DNA from: Zygnema cylindricum
Lineage: Eukaryota; Streptophyta; Zygnematophyceae; Zygnematales; Zygnemataceae
NCBI GenBank assembly: GCA_037447655.1
Contig: JBBHKE010001093.1
Location: 165,563-204,092 of the forward strand
Direction: 5' to 3'
DNA length: 38,530 nt
This document shows positions 1 through 10,085 of this stretch, one piece after another (position 1 is the stretch's first letter; each line of letters opens with the position of its first letter). The notes under the pieces were generated by a model, which was given only the letters and a program-made list of their open reading frames with translations, was not told where the DNA came from and ran no database searches. A program made the translations under genes and the position numbers.

Positions 1-33
1 CTTAATTCCATTGAATGCACACTTTGAATGCAG

Positions 34-168
34 GAAGAAGCCAAAACCGAGGAAGCCCAGGCCCCAACGGAACACGGTGGTGTCGGAGACGGACCAGGAC
101 GTTGTGGACGACGGATTCCGTTGGCGGAAGTACGGACAAAAGGCGGTGAAGGGTAGTCCGTACCCAAG
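34..168 (+). CDS. WRKY transcription factor, exon with N-terminal half of a WRKY domain
   Basis: WRKY proteins are nuclear factors that bind W-box DNA. The exon reads as a Lys/Arg/Pro-rich stretch ([10 protein letters not shown], a likely nuclear localisation signal), then [13 protein letters not shown], then [19 protein letters not shown], which carries the invariant WRKYGQK heptad. An acceptor (ttgaatgcag) precedes position 34. A donor (gtggga) follows 168 and splits the Arg codon AG|G. This is the conserved PR intron site of group I C-terminal, group II and group III WRKY domains; the basic linker favours a group I C-terminal domain. The zinc-finger half (YYKC...C...HxH) should lie on the next exon. 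I searched downstream on the plus strand and did not find it, so the gene may have a very long intron or be broken. Upstream exons lie outside the window. Confidence 0.85.
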
Positions 169-591
169 GTGGGATGTTAGGGAACATGGGAATTGAAATA
201 CGTGGGAAATTGAACGATGATTGGATTAATTCAAGGAATCTCCTATAGTAATTTACGCTTTCTAGTGTAATTGGGCAAATTGTCGGTGAAGAGCTAGGAG
301 AAAGGATGCAATGTAAGACAATTGGGAAGTAGAGGGGAAAGAGAGAGGGAGAATGTAAAGAGGAACTAGGACTGAATGAAGTGTAAAGACAGGTCAGTGG
401 AGAATGTGGGTCTACCTTTTTGATTTCGTAGTTGTTAACTGTGGTTCTGGTCAAATTTCGTAGAAAAATCTTCCTCACTCTTTTCACTCAAGCGTTTCCC
501 TCTCCGTCTTCACAAAAACACTCATAAAAGTCACTCCCTTCCTCTCCTCCTCTTTTCTCTCCCTTTCAATCTACTCCATCTCTCTCACTTC

Positions 592-597
<6 letters not shown>

Positions 598-658
<61 letters not shown>
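598..658. repeat. (CT)n microsatellite
   Basis: About 30 uninterrupted CT dinucleotides inside a wider pyrimidine-rich block. A shorter CT run lies at about 1032-1059. Confidence 0.95.
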
Positions 659-661
<3 letters not shown>

Positions 662-1876
662 CACTTTTCCTTTTGAGCTCCCTTAACCCGTACACTTCTA
701 AGTCTTTTCGAATTCTTTGGCTTTCCTAGTCTAAGTTTCACCAATTCCTTTTTATCCACTGATCAACATCTGACCCTACTCTTAATCCCACGTTGCTTTG
801 ACTTAGGTTCCATCTGCACCTTATTATTAGTCTTTCCTAATCCAATGTTGCCTTGAATTAGATCCAATCTACACCTTATCATCAATCATAAAAATGTTTG
901 TGAAACTGAAACTTACCTTGTCTTACCCAAGTCATTGTTTCTTTTCGACCTTTTCCGAGTCCTTTAACCTACTAATCTATTCTCACTCTTATTCTCAAAC
1001 TCTTCATGCCCTTCTCCATATCCAACTCAAATCTCTCTCTCTCTCTCTCTCTCTTTCTCTCCCTCGCATTTAAGATCTATTCCGTTATCCCTCACCTGTT
1101 CAAATGATCTGATAAGAGTTTATTGCGCCTTCATATGTCCTAATTTTTCTCTCTCATATTACTTCGAATCACCACACATTTTTTCTTATGAATGTAGTTG
1201 TAGCTTTCTTTGTTTGAAAGAGAGGCAAAGGAAGGCCGGGAGGAATTCAAAAGGGCGAATCAGCAGGTACAAGAGTGAGGTATACATTAGGCGAGGAGGG
1301 AAAATTAAGTGGAAGGGACAAGGGGGAGTGGGAAAGGAGATACGTAAAAAGAGAGAGAGAAAATCAACCACTCTATAAAAAAATTGATCAATAATGTGAG
1401 CTGCAGTGGAGCTGGGAGGGTGAGAGGAAGAAGGAAAAAAACGGAGAGCGGGAGAGAAAGAGGGTGGAAACAAGGGAGAGAGATTAAAAGTTTCATAAGG
1501 GTAATTGTGAGATTCAGAAGATCACAACGGACAAGAAGAAAATGAGAAGGAGAGAAGCTGAGGATTTGGGTGAGAAGGGAAGAAAATAAAGATATGCGAA
1601 TCAGATCAGATCCTCTTGAGAGATGTTGACAGAAAAACTAAAAGGTAGTGAAACGAAAGGAGAGAGAGGAGGAGCGAGAAAAGCAGTGGGAGGTGAGAGG
1701 TGAACTGGTTCAAATCACTCGCCCTACACTGGTGCTGCGAGGAAGTGGAAACATGTTGGAGCACAAGAGGAGAGAGGGAGAAAGAAGATAAAAAAGAGAG
1801 CGGGGAAAGGAGGGATTCTGAACGCATGTGTGAGCGAGAGAGAGACATAAAGAGAGGGAAAGGGAGAGGGGGAGGG

Positions 1877-1886
1877 NNNNNNNNNN
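1877..1886. other. Assembly gap (10 N)
   Basis: Ten N at the end of a purine-rich tract (gagagggggaggg before the gap). It probably marks a simple-sequence length that could not be resolved. Confidence 0.99.
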
Positions 1887-2698
1887 CAAAGAACGTTTTT
1901 GGGTGGCGCAGTATGCAAACACCCAGTTTGAGTCGGTTGATATAGTTTATAAACTCTCTATTTTTGTTAGTACTAAATATTCCGTGAATTAATTTCACCC
2001 AGATATTTTAAGAGGTTTTATTGAATCTGGCAAAACTAATATCTAAAGAGATTTATTCAAATGACCTTAAACCGACCCTTAAAGTAAAAGATTTTGTATT
2101 TCGGATTTCTGAACATTCAAACAAACAGCGTGTTGTGGGCTATTAATAAACTGTTTTCTTCGGGCGCCTTCTGATTTAATACCATATAAGGAAAAGTGCG
2201 TCCATTACGAAAACCAGTTAGAATTTTATAGACCCACTTTAATTAAGTGCCTTATAAATCATGATTGTTTTTATCTCTCAAATATTTGATATAGTTGGCT
2301 GAGTTTGACCCACAAACGTATGACGCGGTGGGTTTTTGCAAGAAACCATAAAAAATTTAAGGTGTTGATTAAAATTATTTATAAAAGATTTATATCCAAT
2401 AGTTTGGAATTTTCCGGAAAAAGTCATGAATGACAACCATTGAAAGGAGCGTGGGAAAACTATTGAGAAATCCTTTACTAGAAAGATTAGAGGAAGAAAA
2501 CACACATGAGCAAGCAAAAGCATAAGCTACGAGAAAAAAATTAAGAGCCTTATGTCTAATATTTGTGGAATCATCTTGAAATTAACCTTTTTCCTTTAAA
2601 GAAATTGATTGCTTAGACCGTTTATGTGGAAAATTGTCCACTTTGGACTCCACCCGTGTTTTCCACACTAAAAGTTGTTTACTATGGACTCCACACTA

Positions 2699-2913
2699 CA
2701 CCCTGAATCGTTTTTAGAGTAGAACTTTTTTTAGCGTATAGGAATAATTACCGTTATTAACGCTAATTGGGAATTTGAAAATTTTCAAAGAAATCGTTTA
2801 CTCTAATTAGTAATTAGGGTTTTTTTTTAAATAGCATGGATAATTCTATTTGAGAATTTGAAAAAAAAAGGTACTCGAATTAGCGTTCAATATGCTAATA
2901 ACGATTCACGGTG
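2699..2913. mobile_element. MITE copy 2, TA-flanked, 215 bp
   Basis: The left end CACCCTGAATCGTTTTTAG is the near inverse of the right end CTAATAACGATTCACGGTG, and both ends abut TA. It has no coding capacity. The terminal sequence is shared with several other elements here, so this is a non-autonomous DNA transposon family. A TA target site suggests Tc1/mariner-type mobilisation, which is an inference. Confidence 0.75.
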
Positions 2914-2965
2914 TAGTGCACCAATTTTTGTTGTATGTGTTAGAGCTAATGTACGGCTAACACTA

Positions 2966-3181
2966 CACCGTGTATCGCTATTTGTGTGAATAGCTTTTTA
3001 GCCACTAAAAACATCTTTTTTACGCACACACTTGTCCGATTTTGAAATGGAGACCGCCAATCGTAAGGTCATAATTTTGCCTTTCAATCGCAACCGTCAG
3101 ATCCTAAATCCGACAAGTGTGTGCGGAGATAAGATGTTTTAAGTGGCGAAAAAACATTAACGCTAATAGCGATACACGGTG
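2966..3181. mobile_element. MITE copy 1, TA-flanked, 216 bp
   Basis: The ends CACCGTGTATCGCTATT and AATAGCGATACACGGTG are perfect inverted repeats, each next to TA. A second, inner inverted repeat (about 40 nt) includes ACACACTTGTCCGA and TCCGACAAGTGTGTG, so the element can fold into a long hairpin. It lies 52 bp from copy 2. A diverged relative with the same interior is at 29930-30138. Confidence 0.85.
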
Positions 3182-3183
3182 TA

Positions 3184-4907
3184 TGTGACGGGATAGGTCT
3201 GAGTTAAAGCTTTAGCGCCCATGCGATACGTTGAATATCGACGAATCGCTAAACTTTCTCGCGCAATCAGGGTAAATTAAAAAATACGCACTACATAGGA
3301 ATAATGACGGTCATGTAATCAATAATCATATTCCCTTAAAAAAACCAAAAACAAAAGGTTAACTGACAAAGGTATACGGAGTAATACAAAATAAATGACG
3401 AATATTATGTTAAGTCTAAAAATTCGGTAACGGCCCTCAATCGACGGCCGCCTTTGATGTCATTGTTGTATTTGAAGATTTATTTTCGTGCACACGCTTG
3501 TTTTCGTGCGTACAAAATCACCAAAGTGTGGAGATTCGAATGGATTTACGTAAATCGCGGGAGAAAACATACAGTGTATTTGTTCATACATGTACGGAAA
3601 AGATTCGCTCGACGAACGGTTTACGTAATTTGTCACGTACAATTTTTGGAGGATCGCTTTGGACGGACATGGACACGTGGCGCATTTTAATCGAGGAGTA
3701 TCACGCAGTTAATTTTGCGCCAGTACGAACAAACATTTATTAGCAAGTGGACAGATAAGTAACGGCGACAATTATGATCAAGGATCCCACCGCCGACACA
3801 AAAATAATTGGAGGATAGATTTTCAAAAAGCGACCCGATCACAAAGACTGGAACTGTGGAACAATAAAGTGGCGTAGGAGTATCGCGCCAAAATGACCGT
3901 ACGCGTACTTTCAAATGAGTACCCTACAATGATGAAAACGTATCAACAGCACTGACGGATTTACATGGAGACGACGGTGAAGTTTAATTTACAGACGCAA
4001 AATTCATTTAGTACCAGATGAGCCTCAATATTGAACTGACGCAAAAACCGTCGGATGGACATAAATTGACGACTGCGATGCACGTACGCATAGATTCAAA
4101 AATGTACATAAAAATATGATCTTTGTTAGTAAAATTATCAGTGAATTATGAAAAAATAGGGACCTAAGATGTAGTGCATTAGAGTTTTCGAGTGTGTGTG
4201 AGGTGCTTAAGTGGGGGACGTAGTCATTATAACCCTTGTTATTTTAAATAAAAGTGTGAGGTTATACTAAGTGTTATGCTGTGGTTACATGTTGGTTACA
4301 CTTGCTTCTTATGTAAAGTATTGTTTATGCATGCTCTAGAGTTTCATTTGAAATGAAACTTTGTAAAGCATTTTGCATGAAACACTAGGAGTTGTTTGCA
4401 CACACTAGTCTACCCTAATTGTTGTACAATACGTACAATACAATACCGTTGTACGATACTGGTAGTTAAAGATTTTTCTAATTGCACAAATCTTGTGGGA
4501 AACGTTGAGAAATTGTTAGTTTGAGTGGGTAAGGGATTGTTGTAAGGAAAAAAATCTTTGGTTATGTTGCGATTTGTGTGTATTCTAAGAGTAAGAGTTT
4601 TTAAACAACCCTATCACATCGTAATCTCGATAATGATTTTAAATCCTTAATATGAATATCGTTAAAAACCTAAAAGTATACACTTGATTATACTTTCATT
4701 TCTTAATACCTCACGCAAAATTGCATTTATTTATTCCATTTTATCATTTTGTTCGTATGAAAGAAGCGTGAAATGAAAAAAAAAAAACCGCACATACGCT
4801 TTCACAAGTTTATCAACTCCCATTCTTTTTATATTAATATTATTATCATTATTATAATAATTATTATTATTACAATAACAAGTTTCCTTATGCATCCGTC
4901 TACTTAC
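3184..4907. other. No recognised gene; CGTAC-rich then AT-rich sequence
   Basis: Positions 3420-4100 are rich in CpG and CGTAC words; 4100-4890 are AT-rich and end in an AT/ATT-rich tract (4828-4880). The 3' exons of the NIDO gene (minus strand) should start here or beyond. I looked for a continuation after QWLYPR and could not identify one. Confidence 0.45.
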
Positions 4908-5032
4908 TTCGTGGATAAAGCCATTGCAAGCCATCCTCCGGGTACAAAGTGCACGAATAGGAAACAGGAGAACGACCAACGGAACTCCAAACCAACCATG
5001 TTTGAAAAGTATTCACCTTATCGGTTCCATAA
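4908..5032 (-). CDS. NIDO-domain secreted protein, exon 4 (end of NIDO domain)
   Basis: After an excellent acceptor (ctttttgcag) the exon reads S-Y-G-T-DKVNTFQTWLVWSS...SCTLYPEDGLQWLYPR. K-V-N-T-F-Q-x-x-L-V followed by G-x-Q-W is the conserved last third of NIDO domains. The first base completes the AG| codon left by exon 3 (giving Ser168), and the donor is gtaagtag, so the reading frame crosses all four exons without a stop. The exon is 125 nt, about residues 168-209, and ends one base into a codon, so at least one more exon must follow on the minus strand. The inter-motif part (WSSVGRSPVSYSC) looks diverged from a typical NIDO. Confidence 0.82.
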
Positions 5033-5232
5033 CTGCAAAAAGAAAAGGTAATACAAGGTTGATGAAAACTATGGACGAAATCCCGTGAAGCGTGTATGGC
5101 CATGGAAAAACAAGTAAATGGTTTAATCCACATTTTAGCTATGGTTTCCCCTAAGAAACCCAATAACACATATTTAGAGTGGGTGATGTTGCAACTTTTT
5201 GTTTGCTCATTTGATTTTTGTTACAAACACTA

Positions 5233-5773
5233 CACCGCCAATCGTTATTAGCGTTGTGTACACTAATTCCGTCCCGCTTTTTTTGTTTTTTATTCTCCAT
5301 TAGCGTAGTTCATTCTATTTTTTTCTTTATTCTATTTAGGGTTATTTTCAGTACGTTGTCTCCTAAATAGAGTGGTGTACGGTCAATGTCAGACCGTACA
5401 TAAATGTACCTTTTTTAAGTTAAAAAGTACAATAAATTAGATTTAGTAACCACAGACGCATGAGAATGTGCGTTCTAAAAAGGAAAAAAAACTAGGTCGT
5501 AAAAAATCCCGCTCGCACATATTCGTCCGACAGCCGCGTTTCGACCGTGTGGATGTACGATTTGTGTAAGATTTGTCAGATTTTGTACGGAGACCTATAT
5601 TAGTGTAAGCATGTTTGCGACCGACATTTTTTTTTTCAAAGATCCACATTACCATAATCAAACAATTAGAATGTATGATTTTTTCCAAAATTTTCAAATT
5701 CTTAAATAACGTACACCACTGTAATTATTTTTATACGCTAAAAAAACTTACACGCTAATAACGATTGGCGGTG
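5233..5773. mobile_element. MITE copy 3, 541 bp, inside NIDO intron 3
   Basis: The left end CACCGCCAATCGTTATTAGC and right end GCTAATAACGATTGGCGGTG are perfect inverted repeats, each flanked by TA. It is longer than the other copies. The interior has a perfect 9-bp hairpin, TGTACGGTC (5376-5384) and GACCGTACA (5392-5400). No transposase ORF is present. Confidence 0.82.
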
Positions 5774-5775
5774 TA

Positions 5776-7216
5776 CCGCATGATTTTGGGTCAGAGGGTG
5801 AGCATATTAGTATAATGTTAATGAATCAACTACATCACAATAACAACAACCATAATAATAATAATTATATAACATTTTTTTTAAAAGGGAATAACTTCGA
5901 ATTTGTATTTAAATTACCCTAACATGACATGCAGAATGGGAGATTAGAGAGGTCAGCAATTTTATTGAGGCAGACAAATAACACCATATGAGTAAAAAAA
6001 ATTATCTACTAAAGAATTGGTGGAGAGTGAATCCAAGTTGGCCAATTTTTTTGACCAACTTGTGCTAGAATTTTTGCTTATAATGTTCTATCCAAATCAA
6101 ATAAAAACAAACTTATCAATTTATTTATTTACTTTTTGGGACACTTATCATCAGCATCACCGGTACCATTTGTAAACTATTCCTGTTTAAGACATTTTAT
6201 GGATGACTTAAAGACATCTGAGTACAAAGGAAAATTTTTAGCATTGGTGTTGATTAGAATATTCAGTAAATTTCAACTTGATAGCATTAACTACACTAAA
6301 TGTGGTTAGTAGCATCTCCAAACACCAAATTCTCAAAAATGTCCAGCCATTAGTTTGAAGCATTTAAAAAAAATAATCATTTTCAAGCAATCAGTGCCCA
6401 GACTTTAACTTTACACATACAAAGTAGAAACAATCAATATTCAACATTTACTGTCAAATATAAATGCTTTATCAAGAAAACAAAAGCATTCCTAGTATCC
6501 AATGTCCACAATCCAAGGTTCAACTATCAGTTCCACATCAAATGAGTATAATAGAGTTTTCAATATCCACAACTTTCAAAATTTACTACTTAGTACTCAA
6601 TGATCAACATTAAATGCCACCTTGGTGCTATTTAATTCAATGCCACCGGTATAAAATGACCAACATGTCCATCTTTCAATGTAAGATATATATTCTACAA
6701 CAATCATCGCAAGACGCCCTACGATGAAAATTCCACAGGATATCAAATGCTCAAAGTCCTATTTATTTAAAATGTAAGAAACTTCTAACATTTAGTGTTC
6801 ACATCTAGAATGTTACATTCAATGTCAAATCAATATTAGTGTTTGACAATCATTACCCAGTATTCGGATTAAAGATACAAGTCCTTACACTCAATTTCCC
6901 ATTATCAATTCCAAGAATTCAATGTCCAACATTCAAAACCCACAATTCAATCTTTAGTCTTCACTATCTAACATTTAGTCCCTAATGTTCCCTGTATATT
7001 TTTATTACCCAATGCAAATGACCGTAGATTCAATGAATAATAGATAAACCCTTCGACCAAAACAATTCCCAAAAGGTACAAAATCGTCGTCTTACACACC
7101 ACAATTGTCCTCAAATATGCGAAAAATGTCAAAAAAATATGAATACATACAAATGTCTAGTAATCAAATTAAAAAGTCGGCAAATGTCCATATATTCATG
7201 TAAATTTCACACATAC
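5776..7216. other. Rest of NIDO intron 3, AT-rich, degenerate short repeats
   Basis: Between exon 4 and exon 3 of the minus-strand gene. From about 6430 to 7000 there are many imperfect repeats of words such as CAATGTCCAACATTC, a degenerate minisatellite. A hairpin-forming pair, CCAAGTTGGCCAA and TTGACCAACTTG, sits at 6033-6062. No exon was recognised. Confidence 0.5.
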
Positions 7217-7388
7217 CTGTAGTACCCAACATCGATCCACGAGGCCACAAAGCCTCCATCTGGGACGAAAAATTTCGCCTCCGGAAAAACTTGTTTTATT
7301 TCAACAGCCATTTGAGCCAAATCTTGTGGCCTTAGGCTGTTGTTTACAGTCCTAAAATAGACAAATCCTCCATCAGAAGGCCTTGTAT
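7217..7388 (-). CDS. NIDO-domain secreted protein, exon 3 (core of NIDO domain)
   Basis: Codes about residues 111-167: DTRPSDGGFVYFRTVNN, then SLRPQDLAQMAVEIKQVFPE, then FFVPDGGFVASWIDVGYY. The pattern G-x-V-Y-[YF]-R, an amphipathic helix ending in F-P, then F-x-A-S-W-x-x-V-G-Y-Y is diagnostic of NIDO. The acceptor is a T-rich tract plus ccccctag and the donor is gtatgtgt. The phase joins exon 2 (G|AT gives Asp) and exon 4 (AG|T gives Ser). Length is 172 nt. The next intron downstream is 2184 nt and carries MITE copy 3. Confidence 0.9.
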
Positions 7389-8444
7389 CTAGGGGAAAAA
7401 AAAACACACACACAAAAGAACACAAAAAAAAGAAGACATTCCCCATCCAGCTTCTTTATCAGTCAGAACCTTAGGATAAACTTCATTATAGCCTTGGCTA
7501 TGCCATGATAAATGACAAGTCTTTTATTTTATTTATTTTGTTTTTTTATTTTTCTTTGGTTTTGACTCTAGTAACAAAGATGTCAACTTTGGTTAATAAG
7601 AGGAGAAGGCCGGTGATTTTGGATTGAGGGAAGGTGAAAGGTAAGAGGATGTAAGAGCTACAGGGAGAGAGGGAGAGATAAGGTGGGGGCAAAGGGAGAA
7701 GGACAAAGAAGGGGAGGGGAATGGAGGGATAGGAGAATATATAGGAGAGGTACCAGGATTTAGTTTGACTAAGGCAAGTTTGATGTATTTCTTAACTTTG
7801 ATAGGAATGATAAGCTTTATTTGAAACCAAAAGTACAACATGTTACTCAAACGAAGCAATTCCTTTTTATAAAAAATGTTAGTACTATTCATAATATAGA
7901 GGACTTGTGAAAATAAGCTCTATAATGTATATATATAATGGAAAACTAGGTAGTGCCTTTGTTGGTCACACCATTCTCCATTAGTACAACCTCTCTCACT
8001 AAAAAAGTTGTTGTTTTTGTAACACTTAGACCTATTTATCTTGTCATCCAATGACCCATTTTTTATCGCAAGATGGTATTTAGTTTTTTTATTTGAGGTA
8101 AGACTCCTGGTTGTGACAATTGGTGACCTCAAAAAAGACAAATCCAAAAGTTGTATACGGAAACAAACGACAAAAAGGGCCCAAAAAATCATTTATTTTC
8201 TAATGTAATGGAAGTTGTAGTGAACCAACCTAAGAGCGATTTATATCTTCATTTAAAAAAAAAAAAAAGTAAACATTGTACTATTTATTTTTTATATAAA
8301 ATGTGACACACACTAAATCATAAGCCAACAAAAAAACCATTTGCCTAGAAACATTGTTGTCCACTCGATTTATGAAGAATGAGGCATTGTTCTATTTTGA
8401 ACCTTTTTGGAAAAAAAGAAAAAAAAAGGAGATTAATTTCTCAC
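7389..8444. other. NIDO intron 2
   Basis: 1056-nt intron of the minus-strand gene. A purine-rich block lies at about 7600-7740; the rest is AT-rich. No further exon or element was recognised. Confidence 0.6.
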
Positions 8445-8524
8445 CAATGTCAGACCAAAATGGGGCAATAATTCGGATTCCACTAGAGAGAGGAAAAGGC
8501 GACGGAACATAGGCGGAAAGTTGT
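8445..8524 (-). CDS. NIDO-domain secreted protein, exon 2
   Basis: 80-nt exon, about residues 84-110: QQLSAYVPSPFPL then SSGIRIIAPFWSDI. The I-I-A-P-F-W-[AS]-D-[IV] motif is the hallmark of the NIDO domain, and the preceding P-x-P-F-P-L fits the loop before it. The acceptor tttttag and donor gtgagaaa are good. It joins exon 1 (CA|A gives Gln) and exon 3 (G|AT gives Asp) in frame. It is too short to show as a free-standing ORF and was found by looking for the missing part of the domain between exons 1 and 3. Confidence 0.87.
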
Positions 8525-9326
8525 CTAAAACAACAACAAAAAAAACGAAAAAAAACAGAAAAAAAACGGGGAAATTCGTTTTAAAGGGTCAAATTCGTTG
8601 ACATTAAGAGAAAAAAGTGGAGAAATAAATGAAATACATTATATGTGTTTTCTTTTATGGAATAAATGGAGCAAAAAAACGAAGAATGCTGACATTAAGA
8701 GAAAATTGGAGAAATAAATGCAGGGAAAAAACAAAGAATATACATATATATAAGGATATATGTGTATATATAATAGTCTTATTAAGCATAAACAACACAT
8801 TGACAATGGTAGATATGATGTTCTTGATAAGAAAAAACTTAAAATAGAATGGATAAGAGGGAGGACAAATGAAAGAGAGAAGGAAGAGGGAATAAGAAAA
8901 GTAATAAGCAGATGGGGAGAGGGAAGGAGAGAGAGAAAGAGGGAGAAAGAGGAATAACAAAATAAAAGTGATAGGATGTGAATGCGGGAGAAATAATGAG
9001 AGTGATATAGAGAAAAAAAAAGCAAGTTTGATAGTTAGAAGGAGAATATGAATATACATACATACATACATACATACATACATACATACATACATACATA
9101 CATACATACATACATACATACATACATACATACATACATACATACATACATACATACATACATACATACATACATACATACATACATACATACATACATA
9201 CATACATACATACATACATACATACATACATACATACATACATACATACATACATACATACATACATACATACATACATACATACATACATACATACATA
9301 CATACATACATACATACATACATACA

Positions 9327-9362
<36 letters not shown>

Positions 9363-9427
9363 TACACTTTTATTTCTCTATTTATGAATTTCAATATGTA
9401 CTCCATATAGGTTTTCCTTATACTCAC
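8525..9427. other. NIDO intron 1
   Basis: 903-nt intron of the minus-strand gene, made of purine-rich sequence (8850-8970) and the large TACA microsatellite. No exon was seen in it. Confidence 0.65.
9054..9354. repeat. (TACA)n microsatellite, about 75 units
   Basis: About 300 bp of almost perfect tetranucleotide repeat (TACA/CATA), ending in a short TA run. It lies in intron 1 of the NIDO gene. Open frames across it (Met-Tyr-Val-Cys repeats on one strand, Ile-His-Thr-Tyr on the other) are artefacts of a stop-free repeat. Confidence 0.98.
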
Positions 9428-9678
9428 TGGTCAAACGTGAGATCCCCGTTGTTGTTTACGAAGACACGTGTCGCCGTGTAATTATAGTACGACATCGGCG
9501 TCGGCAGCAGTACTTCGTCGCTGTAGGAGTCGTCATTCCTAGGGAGCGTGTCGTCGCCGTACACAGAACCGTACGGAACGAAGCTAGACCGATTGAGAGA
9601 CAAAACCTGGGGTAAAAGGGAGAGGGAGAGAAGACAGCTCCAAAGGAGGAGGAGAGAATATAAGGAAGGGAACGACAT
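9428..9678 (-). CDS. NIDO-domain secreted protein, exon 1 (signal peptide and start of NIDO)
   Basis: Start ATG at 9678-9676, in a CAAAATGTC context. Residues 1-27 form a signal peptide (hydrophobic core LLLLWSCLLSLSLL), so the product enters the secretory pathway. From residue 33, FVPYGSVYGDDTLPRNDD then VLLPTPMSYYNYT then VFVNNNGDLTFD is the canonical NIDO opening: F-x-P-[FY]-G, G-D-x-x-L-P-x-x-D-D and V-N-N-N-G. N29 and N66 are potential glycosylation sites. The donor gtgagtat follows 9428, ending after CA. NIDO occurs in nidogen, alpha-tectorin, SNED1 and MUC4-type extracellular proteins, usually with EGF, sushi or AMOP modules downstream; none is visible here. An upstream in-frame Met exists at 9918, but the intervening residues are CT-tract translation and the signal peptide sets the start at 9678. 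Confidence 0.88.
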
Positions 9679-9684
9679 TTTGGG

Positions 9685-9904
9685 AAGATGATAAGGAGGA
9701 ATTAAGGAATAGAAGGCATTGGAAGAGAGAGAGAGGGAGGGAGGGAGGATGGGAGAGAGGTAGGTAGGTGAGAGGGCAGTGGTAGAGGGGGGAGGAGGGT
9801 GAGAGAGTGAGAGAGAGAGAGAGAGATAAGCGGGAGAGTGGGCTGGAAGGGAGAGCGAGGAGGGGAAAGAGGGATGTAGGGAGTTAGGAGGTTTTAGGGT
9901 AGCG
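9685..9904 (-). promoter_or_regulatory. CT-rich leader upstream of the NIDO start codon
   Basis: On the coding (minus) strand, the 220 bases before the ATG are almost pure pyrimidine, with CT dinucleotide runs. Pyrimidine-rich 5' leaders and GA/CT repeats are common near plant transcription starts. Placing a promoter or 5' UTR here is inference; no TATA box was identified with confidence. Confidence 0.4.
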
Positions 9905-10085
9905 GGTGTGATCTGCAAAAGCTACTGTACAGTACAGTAGTTTTTCCTATAGATGTCCAATTCGTACGGATTTGGACTTTTTTTCGAAAACTACGTAGTA
10001 TTCGCTTGTTTCGTAAAATTCGTAAGTTTCGTACGTCACATACTGTACGGAAATTGTACGGGCATGAAAAAAAATTTACGTCATT

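Larger units (their letters stand above)
169..2693. other. Non-coding stretch with CT/GA-rich sequence
   Basis: No exon was recognised. It holds a CT-rich block (480-660), AT-rich unique sequence, a purine-rich block (about 1200-1870) that ends at a 10-base N gap, and AT-rich sequence to 2690. It could be intron of the WRKY gene on the plus strand, or the 3' part of the NIDO gene on the minus strand. Confidence 0.5.

Noticed and set aside
2-487. 161-residue minus-strand frame
   Set aside because: Shadow of the WRKY exon and of pyrimidine-rich sequence; no domain.
1700-1725. GGTTCAAATC resembling a tRNA B-box
   Set aside because: No A-box or cloverleaf stems at a suitable distance upstream.
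4773-5051. Plus-strand frame with KCTNRKQ, checked as the missing WRKY zinc-finger exon
   Set aside because: No YYKC context, no second Cys or HxH, and the other strand holds a better supported NIDO exon.
8655-9427. Long frames of repeated Met-Tyr-Val-Cys and Ile-His-Thr-Tyr
   Set aside because: They are translations of the TACA microsatellite; a tetranucleotide repeat without stops is open in every frame.
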